Shown here: in pieces, positions 7,916 through 16,942 of the stretch
How the letters are laid out: each line of letters begins with the position of its first letter
Position numbering within the stretch: the first letter of the stretch is position 1
Assembly: GCF_014349235.1 (NCBI RefSeq)
Contig: NZ_JACSOH010000012.1
Location: 1 to 64,000, forward strand
DNA: 64,000 nt
Direction: 5' to 3'
From: Cytophaga sp. FL35
GTDB taxonomy: Bacteria > Bacteroidota > Bacteroidia > Flavobacteriales > Flavobacteriaceae
Notes under the pieces: model-generated
Database searches by the model: none
Told to the model about the DNA's origin: nothing
Seen by the model: the letters and a program-made list of their open reading frames with translations, nothing else
Made by a program: the position numbers and the translations under genes

Positions 7916-10900
7916 ATGAAAAAAACCTTACTATTAGCGATTTTTACCTTTTTGGTAACCATTGCAGCAAGTGCCCAGAACAATTTCACGGGTACCGTAT
8001 TCGATGAAAACAATGTGCCCTTGCCCGGTGCTTCCGTAGTAATAAAAGGAAGTTCTACCGGTGTTGCGACTGACTTTGACGGTAATTTTCAGATTCAACT
8101 TCCTAATGGAGATGAGGTTCTTGTAGTTTCATACATTGGCTATGTATCCACCGAACTTAATACCGCCGGAAAATCTTCCGCTACTATTACACTACAACCA
8201 GATTCCCAGAAACTTGATGAGGTGGTAGTTACGGCCCTTGGTATTAAAAGGGAGAAAAAATCTTTAGGTTACGCCTCCCAAGAACTAGGCACCGAAGAAG
8301 TTACCCAAGCGAGGGAACCTAATCTATTGAACAGTATTTCCGGTAAAGTGGCCGGTCTTCAGGTAACCAATAGCCCCACTGGATTAGGAGGCTCCGCAAG
8401 AGTTTCCATTCGCGGGGATGCTTCCTTGAACATCAATGGTAACTCTCCCCTATTTATTATTGACGGTACGCCCATTAGTAATGAAATTGTAGGGTCCAGT
8501 GGTTCAGGTACCCAAAGTGTAGATTATGGTAACGGTGCTTCTGAAATAAATCCTCAAGACATTGAGTCCATGAACGTGTTAAAAGGTCCCGCTGCGGCGG
8601 CTCTTTACGGATCAAGGGCCGCAAACGGAGCTATCATTATAACCACAAAAAAGGGCAAATCCCAAGGTTCCAAACTGGGGGTGACGGTAAATTCCGGGGT
8701 AACGATCGAAAATATACTTATGGTACCTGATTGGCAAAATGAATACGGTCAAGGAAACAACCAACAATTTGAATTTGTTGATGGTAGTGGTTCCGGTATT
8801 GCGGATGGTGTTGATGAAAGCTGGGGACCACGTTTAGATACCGGGCTGTTAATTCCCCAATTCGACTCGCCTAGAGCGGATGGTACCCGTGGTGGAGACA
8901 CCTTTGTAAGCGACGCTCCAATAACGGCCACTCCATGGGTTTCTAACCCTGACAATACTGAAGACTTTTTTGAAACGGGTATCACCAAAACCAACAGTAT
9001 TGCCGTTTCAAAATCGGGAGAAATGGGTAATATGCGCGTTTCTTATCAAAACTTGGATCAAGAAGGCACCCTTCCCAATACGGACCTAGAGAGAAATAGT
9101 TTAAGCTTTACGGGAAGCCTAAATCTCAGCGATAAGATTAAAGTGAATGCCAATTTAAATTATGTCAAGACCGATAGTGACAATAGGCCAGCTGTGGGTT
9201 ACGGTACCGAAAGTATTATGTATCTCTTCATCTGGTACGGTAGACAGCTAAATACGAACAACTTAAAGGATTACTGGCAACCCGGACTGGAAGGCGTTCA
9301 ACAGTTTAATTACAATTATAATTACCATGACAACCCTTATTTCACCATGTACGAAAACACCAATGCCCAGGATAAAGACAGGGTATTTGGAAATGTAAGC
9401 TTAACCTACGACATTCATAAAAACTGGAGCCTCCTTTTTAGAAGTGGTCGTGATTTTTATCGCGATTTTAGAGAACGAAAAAGAGCTTTCAGTACACAAC
9501 GTTTCCCTTTTGGAACGTATCAAGAGGATGATGTTTTCTTTGAAGAAAGCAATACGGATTTCTTATTGACCTATGACAATACCTTCAACAAGAAATGGAA
9601 CGTAAACCTGTCCGTAGGTGGCAACCATTTGCGTCAAAACCAAGACTTCAAGAAAACAGTTGCCCCACAATTGATCAATCCAGGTGTTTACTCGTTTAAC
9701 AATAGCAGACAAGCGGTTCAAGTATCGTCTGACAATTACGCCAAACGCATTAACAGTCTCTACGGATATGCGCGTTTTGCCTATGACAATGCCATCTTTT
9801 TGGATATTACGGGAAGAAATGACTGGTCTAGCACCTTGCCAACCGATAACAATTCTTACTTCTATCCGTCCGCTACACTAAGTGCTGTGGTTAGTGATAT
9901 GATGGAGAAACTCGATTGGTTATCCTTCTTAAAGCTGAGGGCCGCTTATGCCGAAGTTGGTAATGATACCGACCCTTATCGATTGAGAAGTTTTTATCAA
10001 AATGAATCTTCATTTGATGATTCAACTCCTATCTTAACGGAATCGGCCTTGATTCCTAATGCCAATTTGAAACCAGAAATCACGGGTTCTTACGAATTTG
10101 GATTGGATCTACGTCTCTTTCAGAGCAGGGCAAATTTTGATTTGACCTATTACGACAGTTCTACCAGAAACCAGATTATCAATATCAGTACCGATATTGC
10201 CAGCGGATATTCCAGTCAACTTATTAACGCCGGAGAGGTTCGTAATTATGGTTTTGAGGCCATCGCCAATTTTGTACCGGTAGTCAACGATAATTTTAAA
10301 TGGAATGCCATTTTCAATTTTGCAACCAACCAAAGTGAGGTTAAAGACCTTGGTGGGGTAGATTTTACCCTTACCAGTGCCAATGGCGCCTATATTCAAG
10401 CTAGGGAAGGTGGTTCCATCAGTGCTATTTACGGTAGAGGATTCCAAAGGGTAGAAGATGAAACAAGTCCGTTCTTCGGTCAAAAAATCATCAACAACCA
10501 AGGAATTCCGGTTCGTACCGATGATTTGGTTTACCAAGGTGATTATGCTCCGGATTTTACCTTGGGGGTTCAAAACAGTTTTAAATACAAGAATGTTGAT
10601 TTAGGTTTCTTGATCGATACCAGACAAGGTGGGATTGTTGTCTCAAGAACCAAGACCATTGGTAGTACTTCTGGCCAGCTAATGGAAACATTAGAGGGCC
10701 GGGAAACGGGTATCGTTGCGGAAGGTGTTATCAATACGGGTACGGACGAGAACCCCAATTATGTTGAAAACACCATTAATGTAGATGCGAGAACCTACAA
10801 CAATAGATATTACGAAAGAGATAACGTGGAAGCGGCCAAATACGATGCTTCTTACACCAAATTAAGAGAGGCTTCCATAGGTTACTCTTTCCCGAAGAAA

Positions 10901-11092
10901 ATAACAGACCGTCTATCGCTTACCAACTTACGTTTATCGCTCACAGGCAGAAATTTACTGTTATGGACGGACAACCCGCATTTTGACCCAGAAACGGTAG
11001 GTGTTTCCGGCGGAACACTTCAGCCAGGTATCGAGAACATGTCCTACCCCAGCACACGTTCTTTCACCTTCAACCTACAGTTAAGTTTCTAA
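7916..11092 (+). CDS. SusC/RagA-type TonB-dependent transporter (second pair)
   Basis: This 1058-residue outer-membrane transporter has a signal peptide ending at ASAQ, the regulatory-like domain (LPGASVVIKG, TDFDGNF), the plug with VVVTALGIKREK, IDGTPIS and the canonical AAALYGSRAANGAIIITTKKG-type element (read around residues 220-245), then a barrel ending in FTFNLQLSF. It is a paralogue of the gene at 76. It leads the longest operon of the window: susD, NPP/PA14 phosphatase, MBL protein, PLP lyase, purple acid phosphatase and alkaline phosphatase, several overlapping. Pho-box-like repeats lie about 110-135 bases upstream of the start. The ligand is inferred to be phosphorylated. Confidence 0.94.
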   Translation: MKKTLLLAIFTFLVTIAASAQNNFTGTVFDENNVPLPGASVVIKGSSTGVATDFDGNFQIQLPNGDEVLVVSYIGYVSTELNTAGKSSATITLQPDSQKLDEVVVTALGIKREKKSLGYASQELGTEEVTQAREPNLLNSISGKVAGLQVTNSPTGLGGSARVSIRGDASLNINGNSPLFIIDGTPISNEIVGSSGSGTQSVDYGNGASEINPQDIESMNVLKGPAAAALYGSRAANGAIIITTKKGKSQGSKLGVTVNSGVTIENILMVPDWQNEYGQGNNQQFEFVDGSGSGIADGVDESWGPRLDTGLLIPQFDSPRADGTRGGDTFVSDAPITATPWVSNPDNTEDFFETGITKTNSIAVSKSGEMGNMRVSYQNLDQEGTLPNTDLERNSLSFTGSLNLSDKIKVNANLNYVKTDSDNRPAVGYGTESIMYLFIWYGRQLNTNNLKDYWQPGLEGVQQFNYNYNYHDNPYFTMYENTNAQDKDRVFGNVSLTYDIHKNWSLLFRSGRDFYRDFRERKRAFSTQRFPFGTYQEDDVFFEESNTDFLLTYDNTFNKKWNVNLSVGGNHLRQNQDFKKTVAPQLINPGVYSFNNSRQAVQVSSDNYAKRINSLYGYARFAYDNAIFLDITGRNDWSSTLPTDNNSYFYPSATLSAVVSDMMEKLDWLSFLKLRAAYAEVGNDTDPYRLRSFYQNESSFDDSTPILTESALIPNANLKPEITGSYEFGLDLRLFQSRANFDLTYYDSSTRNQIINISTDIASGYSSQLINAGEVRNYGFEAIANFVPVVNDNFKWNAIFNFATNQSEVKDLGGVDFTLTSANGAYIQAREGGSISAIYGRGFQRVEDETSPFFGQKIINNQGIPVRTDDLVYQGDYAPDFTLGVQNSFKYKNVDLGFLIDTRQGGIVVSRTKTIGSTSGQLMETLEGRETGIVAEGVINTGTDENPNYVENTINVDARTYNNRYYERDNVEAAKYDASYTKLREASIGYSFPKKITDRLSLTNLRLSLTGRNLLLWTDNPHFDPETVGVSGGTLQPGIENMSYPSTRSFTFNLQLSF

Positions 11093-11118
11093 CGTTTCAT
11101 TGCAAAAAATTAAAGATC

Positions 11119-12672
11119 ATGAAAAAAATAATAGCAGTCCTATCCTTAGTTCTATCAGCCGTAAGTTGTACGGAAGATTTTGAGGAACTGAATATAAACC
11201 CCAATTACCCGGCATCTGCACAACCTGAACTCCTTTTACCCGGCATACAACGAGAAATGGCATACAACTGGGGAGACCAAGGTTGGGAAGAAGGCTTCAC
11301 CGTTGTACAATATGCCGCTAGGCTTCAATTTACAAGTGGGGATACCTACAACTGGTCTCCATCCGGTGACCCTTATGACAATGCTTATGCCTCTTTGAGG
11401 GATGTGGAAAACATTCTTAGGGATACTAAAGATGTAGAAGAAGCCCAAAACTATTATGGTGTTGCCCTAGTGATGAAATCTTGGATTTACTCCTACCTTA
11501 CGGATGCTTATGGCGAAGTACCCTATACGGAGGCAACCCAAGGTATTAGCGAAGGTAATATTACGCCTGTCTTTGATGACCAAGAAACGATTTACGATGG
11601 TATTTTGTCAGATTTGGAGACAGCAAACACCGTTTTGGCGGGTCAAAGTAATATTTCAGGAGATATTTTCTATGATGGAGATATAGCCAAGTGGCAAAAA
11701 TTCGCCAACTCCTTGCGTCTTCGTTTACTGCTACGAATTAGTGATGTAGCCAACGCCAAAGCGGTGTCAGGAATGCAACAAATAGTGGGTGATCCAACTA
11801 CTTATCCAATTTTTGAAGGTAATGAAGATATGGCCCTAGTACAATGGAACGCTCTCAACCCACAACCAAAATATGAAACAAGGTCGGGTAGTTTTGATGA
11901 AGTTCGATTAAGCCAAACATTGGAAACAAGGCTAAAAGAGTTGAACGACAATCGTTTGGTTGTTTTTGCCCAACCCACAACTGCTTCTGAGAAAGGCATC
12001 TATTCCGATAATTTTGACGATTATGTAGGGATGCCTAACGGGTTGGATGATGAAGCTGCATTGGGTTACAGCCCAAGCGGCAATCCTGAAGAATCAGGGT
12101 CCAATTATATTTCTAGATTAGGAATTCTGTTGGCTTGTAGAGCCTGTAATCCGGAGCAAGCCTCTGCTACCGCTTCTCAAACCATTATTATGAGCTATTC
12201 AGAATTACAGTTTATTCTAGCCGAAGCCAGGGAAAATGGATGGATTTCCGTGGGTGATGCGGCAGCGTATTACGAAAACGGTATTCGTGCTTCTTTTGAC
12301 TATTATACCCAACGGGTTACCGCTGGTGGGTGGTCTGAAATTGCGACTGCCATGCAAGCGACCGATTTGGATGCTTACATTGCACAAGAGAAGGTAGTCT
12401 ATTCGGGGGCAACTGAGGAAAAACTGGAAAAAATAGCACTTCAAAAGTGGATTGCTCTATTCTACACCGGTTTTGAAGGATGGTCCGATTGGAGGAGAAC
12501 CGGTATGCCAGAAGTTACGCCTGGCCCAGATTCTGCCAATGATATGAGGGTTCCTGTACGTTTTCAATATCCAAACTCGGTAAAGTCAACAAATAACACC
12601 AATTATGAAGCGGCCGTTTCCAGACAAGGAGCAGATGACATTAACACTAGACTTTGGTGGGATGTTGATTAA
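11119..12672 (+). CDS. SusD-like lipoprotein (second pair)
   Basis: The 517-residue product has a lipoprotein signal (SLVLSAVSC) and the SusD-like_2 pattern LNINPNYPASAQPELLLPG near its mature N-terminus, plus the C-terminal WSDWRRTGMPEV motif. It should bind ligand at the cell surface with the SusC encoded 26 bases upstream. Its last 11 bases overlap the start of the next phosphatase gene, so the two are translationally coupled. This coupling is the strongest sequence link between this Sus pair and phosphoester hydrolysis. Confidence 0.92.
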   Translation: MKKIIAVLSLVLSAVSCTEDFEELNINPNYPASAQPELLLPGIQREMAYNWGDQGWEEGFTVVQYAARLQFTSGDTYNWSPSGDPYDNAYASLRDVENILRDTKDVEEAQNYYGVALVMKSWIYSYLTDAYGEVPYTEATQGISEGNITPVFDDQETIYDGILSDLETANTVLAGQSNISGDIFYDGDIAKWQKFANSLRLRLLLRISDVANAKAVSGMQQIVGDPTTYPIFEGNEDMALVQWNALNPQPKYETRSGSFDEVRLSQTLETRLKELNDNRLVVFAQPTTASEKGIYSDNFDDYVGMPNGLDDEAALGYSPSGNPEESGSNYISRLGILLACRACNPEQASATASQTIIMSYSELQFILAEARENGWISVGDAAAYYENGIRASFDYYTQRVTAGGWSEIATAMQATDLDAYIAQEKVVYSGATEEKLEKIALQKWIALFYTGFEGWSDWRRTGMPEVTPGPDSANDMRVPVRFQYPNSVKSTNNTNYEAAVSRQGADDINTRLWWDVD

Positions 12673-14326
12673 ACCAACTGTTCAAAAAACAATCAAGGCG
12701 ACCATAGTACTTTGTGTACTATGGTCAACTTGCATAAATGCCCAAACACAAGCCATAAAAGGAATTGAGCATGTAGTTGTCATAGGTTTTGATGGTTTGA
12801 GTCCCGATGGATTACAAACGGCCAAAACTCCCACTTTTGACCGTCTCATCGCTGAAGGTGCTTCCACCATGCACGCAAGAGCCGTTTTACCCACCAGCTC
12901 TAGCAGTAATTGGGCCTCGATGATCATGGGGGCAGGACCCGAACAGCACGGCATTACCTCCAACGCATGGGAGCGGGATAATTTTACCTTGCCTGCGGTC
13001 ACCCAAAATGAAGATTTTCTTTTCCCCACTATTTTTAAGTTGATAAAAGACCAATTAAACCATGCCGAAGTGGGTGCTATTTACCACTGGGGAGGTTTCG
13101 GTCGACTATTTGAAAAAAGTGCGGTGGATTATGATATAAACCCGGAGTCGGAAGAAAAAACGGCCCAAGTCGCATCTGAATATATCAAAACCCAGCAGCC
13201 TAAATTTACTTTTATTCACTTTGATCATGTAGACCATGCCGGGCATGCTTTTGGTCACGGTACCCTGCATTATTATAAGTCCGTTGAAAAAGCCGATGTA
13301 CTTTTAAAAGAAGTTCTGCAAGCCATAGAAACAAGTGAAATGGCGGCAAACACCTTAGTCATTGTCAGTTCGGACCACGGCGGTTTAGGCACCGGCCACG
13401 GTGGGGAGTCGCTTCAAGAAGTTGAGATTCCTTTTATCGCTTGGGGACCATCGGTAAAAAAAGGGTATACCATACAACACCCTGTGTACCAATATGACAA
13501 TGCAGCTACGGTAGCCTATGCCATGGGAATAGAAACCCCTCGTGCATGGATCGGCAAACCTATTCAGTCGGCCTTTGAAGGCTTTGAAGAAACGGATTCC
13601 TACCCGATATTGGTGCAGCTGAAAGAACCTGTGATTCACCCTAAAGCCGAAGGGTATAAAAAAGCGGGTGCTCTCTTCACGGATAAGGCCGAAGTTAAAA
13701 TTGAAAACCCCAACCAAGGAGGTGAAATCAGGTTTACAACGGATGGTGGTTTTCCAACAGCTTCCTCTCAAATTTATGAAGGTCCATTTATCTTAAGTAA
13801 CAACTCAATCATAAAAAGTGCAGTTTTTGAAAATGGAAAAATAAGAAGTTTGGTAGCGGAGGCCTATTTCAGAATTAAAAAGGAAGCAACTGAAAAACCG
13901 GTAAAATATGAGCTTTTCTATTTGAAAGACTTAACTTTTATACCAGAATTGAAAAACAAAAAGCCTGACCTTACCGGACACCTTTTTGAAATTACGTCTG
14001 ATGAGTTGGGCGATAAAATAAAATCGAACACGGCAGTACGATTTACCTCAGAATTTCAAGTGCCTGATATTGACAGTTACCGATTTTACATTCGTTCTGA
14101 TGATGGTAGCAAACTTTTGATCGACGGTAAGCTTGTGGTAGATAACGACGGAGACCACGGGGTAAAGGAAAAAAGCGGACAAATTCTTTTAAAGGCCGGC
14201 ACCCACCAAATTGAAGTGCTTTGGTTCAACGGCGGCGGTGATGGTTGGTTGGATGTTTTTATTGAAAACGGAAAAATGAGCAAACAAATACTGTCAACAA
14301 AGCAACTTCAAAAAACAACGGAATGA
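12662..14326 (+). CDS. Exported NPP-like phosphatase with chitobiase-C-like and PA14 domains
   Basis: The 554-residue protein starts at the ATG overlapping the susD stop; its signal peptide ends near INAQ. Residues about 38-325 are an NPP-type alkaline-phosphatase-superfamily domain: GFDGL, the nucleophile region PTSSSSNWAS (77-86), DHVDHAGHAFGHG, SSDHGG and GTGHGG. Residues about 345-405 (FTTDGGFPT, YEGPF) resemble the C-terminal domain of chitobiases. Residues about 420-545 form a PA14 domain (SDDGSKLLIDGK near 479, AGTHQIEVLWFNGGGDGW). PA14 often binds glycans, so the substrate may be a phosphorylated glycoconjugate. The catalytic part is paralogous to the protein at 6734. Four bases overlap the next gene. 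Confidence 0.87.
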   Translation: MLIKPTVQKTIKATIVLCVLWSTCINAQTQAIKGIEHVVVIGFDGLSPDGLQTAKTPTFDRLIAEGASTMHARAVLPTSSSSNWASMIMGAGPEQHGITSNAWERDNFTLPAVTQNEDFLFPTIFKLIKDQLNHAEVGAIYHWGGFGRLFEKSAVDYDINPESEEKTAQVASEYIKTQQPKFTFIHFDHVDHAGHAFGHGTLHYYKSVEKADVLLKEVLQAIETSEMAANTLVIVSSDHGGLGTGHGGESLQEVEIPFIAWGPSVKKGYTIQHPVYQYDNAATVAYAMGIETPRAWIGKPIQSAFEGFEETDSYPILVQLKEPVIHPKAEGYKKAGALFTDKAEVKIENPNQGGEIRFTTDGGFPTASSQIYEGPFILSNNSIIKSAVFENGKIRSLVAEAYFRIKKEATEKPVKYELFYLKDLTFIPELKNKKPDLTGHLFEITSDELGDKIKSNTAVRFTSEFQVPDIDSYRFYIRSDDGSKLLIDGKLVVDNDGDHGVKEKSGQILLKAGTHQIEVLWFNGGGDGWLDVFIENGKMSKQILSTKQLQKTTE

Positions 14327-15582
14327 GACCAACAAAGCTCCTTTTGATTTTCCTTCTGACTACCTGTTTGTATTCAATTGCCCAAGAACAACTTCCGGCA
14401 TGGCAAGAAGGTATGATGGATATCCACCATATCAATACGGGGCGTGGCGATGCAGCCTTTGCTATTCTTCCTGATGGAACCACTCTTTTGATAGACGCCG
14501 GAGATATGTCCGAGACAAGGCCTAGAACTCTTTCGGTCAGAAATGCAGAATTGGTTCCAAATCGTTCTAAAAATGCCATGGAATGGATTGTGGACTATAT
14601 CCAACAATTTCATCCACTTAGGGAGAAAGGCGTTTTAGACTACGCCCTGATTACACATTATCACGATGACCATTTTGGGGAAATGGATTCCGAAAGGAAA
14701 AAGGTTAAGGAAGGTTACTTTTTAACGGGTTTAGTAGAAGTGGGGCACCACTTGCCTATTCACACAATAATTGACCGGGGAAGTGATTTTCCCATCGACC
14801 TGAAAAAACCCGAAATACAGGCCAAATTGAGTAGAAATGATGAATTTGGCATGATAGCGACCCTGAATAATCTCTGGAATTTTATCGACTTTCATTCCCA
14901 AAAGAATGGGATGACCCATGAGACGCTTAAGGCTGGAGCTCAAAATCAAATAGCGCTTCGTAAAAAGCATGGTTCATTTCCTGATTTTAGTATTCGAAAT
15001 ATCGCCGTAAACGGAAAGGTCTGGACAGGGGAAAAGAACACTACCTTTTCCGTATTTCAAGAAGGTAATTACCCTGGGGAAAATCCGTTAAGCACCTGTA
15101 TCAAAATTTCCTACGGTCCCTTTGACTACTTTACAGGCGGTGATGTGAGCGGAATAGGGCCTTTTGGTGCAACGGACTTCAGTTCCATGGAATCTCACAT
15201 TGCGCCAGTAGTCGGCCCGGTAGATGTAGCTACTCTCAACCATCACGGCAATAGAGATTCTCAAAGCACCGAATATGTGCGAACCGTGAGACCTCGGGTA
15301 TGGATACAACAGAACTGGTCTTCTGACCATCCCGGAGAAGAAGTTTTAAGACGTATTACCTCAAAAGAACTATACCCTGGCGAAAGGGATATTTTTTCTA
15401 CGGTCATGCTACAGCCCCTCAAAGATGTTATCGGAGGCCGATTGGATCAATACAAAAGCCAAAACGGCCACGTAGTCTTAAGGGTTTATGAAAAGGGAAA
15501 TAAATACGAAATTTTTATTTTAAACGACCGCTCCGAGAAACGAGAAATAATAGCACAGCACGGACCTTATGAATCAAGATGA
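14323..15582 (+). CDS. Exported metallo-beta-lactamase-fold hydrolase (ComEC-C-like)
   Basis: The 419-residue protein has a signal peptide (LLLIFLLTTCLYSIAQ) and an MBL fold related to the C-terminal domain of ComEC: INTGRGDAAFAILPDGTTLL, IDAGD, the metal motif H112-x-H114-x-D116-H117 (THYHDDHFGE), TGGDVSG and NHHGNRD. It is predicted to be a periplasmic two-metal hydrolase. Overlap with genes on both sides (ATGA upstream, 14 bases downstream) puts it inside the second Sus operon. MBL proteins include phosphodiesterases and phosphorylcholine esterases, so a phosphodiester substrate is plausible; the sequence alone does not fix it. Confidence 0.75.
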   Translation: MRPTKLLLIFLLTTCLYSIAQEQLPAWQEGMMDIHHINTGRGDAAFAILPDGTTLLIDAGDMSETRPRTLSVRNAELVPNRSKNAMEWIVDYIQQFHPLREKGVLDYALITHYHDDHFGEMDSERKKVKEGYFLTGLVEVGHHLPIHTIIDRGSDFPIDLKKPEIQAKLSRNDEFGMIATLNNLWNFIDFHSQKNGMTHETLKAGAQNQIALRKKHGSFPDFSIRNIAVNGKVWTGEKNTTFSVFQEGNYPGENPLSTCIKISYGPFDYFTGGDVSGIGPFGATDFSSMESHIAPVVGPVDVATLNHHGNRDSQSTEYVRTVRPRVWIQQNWSSDHPGEEVLRRITSKELYPGERDIFSTVMLQPLKDVIGGRLDQYKSQNGHVVLRVYEKGNKYEIFILNDRSEKREIIAQHGPYESR

Positions 15583-16927
15583 CGAAAATAAAATTGGCCT
15601 GAACAAGCGAACTGAGGGTGATATCAACTTTACCCCTGAGAGAGCTAAATGGATGGCGGAAGAAGTAAGTGAAAGAGCCAAAGCCCTTTTAGAAAAAGAC
15701 GCTCGATACTTTCTGCATCAGTCACTTTCTAGTCCGTGTTTAGATATTCTACATCATTGTGAAGGGCCACATATCGAAAATATTGACGGTAAAAAATACC
15801 TTGATTTTCATGGAAACAATGTACACCAACTGGGCTTTTCGCACCCGAAATTGGTTAAAAAACTGAACGAGCAGTTAAACTCGCTCACCTTTTCTACACG
15901 AAGATATACCAACGAAACTGCCATTAACTTTGCAGAAAAATTGGCCTCTTTATTACCTTCGGATTTAAACCGCACCTTAATGACTCCCAACGGCAGCAGC
16001 GCCATTGGAATTGCCCTTAAGCTGGCAAGAGCGGTAACAGGTAGGTTTAAAGTGGTTTCCTTTTGGGATTCTTTTCATGGGGCCTCGCTCGATGCCATTG
16101 GCGTAGGAGGCGAAGCTGTTTTTAGGGAATATATGGGCCCACTAATGCCCGGCGTTGAGCGCATTCCGCCTCCTGTGACCTATCGCGGCATTTACGAAAA
16201 CAATGAGCAAAAGTGCTTGGAGTACATGGAGTACGTTTTTGCCAAAGAAGGAGATATTGGTGCTTTTCTGGCTGAAACCGTTCGAAATACCGATGTGCAA
16301 ATACCTTCGAAATCTTTTTGGCAAGAAGCCCGAAAGCTTTGTGATACATACGGTGTACTATTAATTCTTGATGAAATACCTATTGCTTTGGGAAGAACCG
16401 GTAAAATGTTCGCTTTTGAGCATTTTGACATAGAACCTGATATTCTTTGCCTTGGCAAGGGTCTAGGCGGTGGTATTTTTCCGCAAGCGGCGATGGTCAC
16501 CAGAGATTCCTATAATAAATTCGGAGACATTTCATTGGGTCACTACACCCATGAAAAAAGTCCGTTGGGAGCCTTGGCCGCCCTGACTACCATAGAAATA
16601 ATCGAAGAAGAACGGTTACTTGAAAAGAGCCAAAAAGATGCCGTTTTCATGAAAGAAGAATTAAGGAAACTGCAAGCAAAACATTCCCTAATTGGGGATA
16701 TCCGGGGTGCCGGACTACTTTGGGGCGTAGAATTAGTAAAAGATAGAAATACCAAGGAAAAAGCTATTCTAGAAGCAGAAAAAGTGATGTATTACTGCCT
16801 TAAAAACGGACTTAGCTTTAAAGTATCTGCAGGCAATGTGTTACAATTAGCACCCGCCCTCACCATATCAAGAGAAGAACTAAAAAAAGCCATTGGCATT
16901 ATTGGCAATGCATTAGAACAACTATAA
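15569..16927 (+). CDS. Class-III PLP enzyme, PbfA-like / phosphoethanolamine-lyase-like
   Basis: This 452-residue cytoplasmic enzyme (no signal peptide) has the class III aminotransferase fold: NGSSAIGIALKLA (PLP phosphate cup), D268 in LILDEIP and the Schiff-base K297 in CLGKGLGGG. EGDINFTP, DARYFLHQSLSSPCLDIL, LDFHGNNVHQLGF and SFHGASLDAIG recall, from memory, the group containing PbfA, which removes ammonia from (R)-1-hydroxy-2-aminoethylphosphonate. Ethanolamine-phosphate phospho-lyases are related. Both act on amino-phospho compounds, which fits an operon of exported phosphoesterases. No phnW or phnX is visible nearby. An ordinary aminotransferase remains possible. Confidence 0.6.
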   Translation: MNQDDENKIGLNKRTEGDINFTPERAKWMAEEVSERAKALLEKDARYFLHQSLSSPCLDILHHCEGPHIENIDGKKYLDFHGNNVHQLGFSHPKLVKKLNEQLNSLTFSTRRYTNETAINFAEKLASLLPSDLNRTLMTPNGSSAIGIALKLARAVTGRFKVVSFWDSFHGASLDAIGVGGEAVFREYMGPLMPGVERIPPPVTYRGIYENNEQKCLEYMEYVFAKEGDIGAFLAETVRNTDVQIPSKSFWQEARKLCDTYGVLLILDEIPIALGRTGKMFAFEHFDIEPDILCLGKGLGGGIFPQAAMVTRDSYNKFGDISLGHYTHEKSPLGALAALTTIEIIEEERLLEKSQKDAVFMKEELRKLQAKHSLIGDIRGAGLLWGVELVKDRNTKEKAILEAEKVMYYCLKNGLSFKVSAGNVLQLAPALTISREELKKAIGIIGNALEQL

Positions 16928-16942
16928 ACCAAACTACCTAAA

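Noticed and set aside
10109-10573. 154-codon open frame antisense to the second susC.
   Set aside because: It lies wholly opposite a strongly coding gene, has no leader or family motifs, and is a frame shadow.
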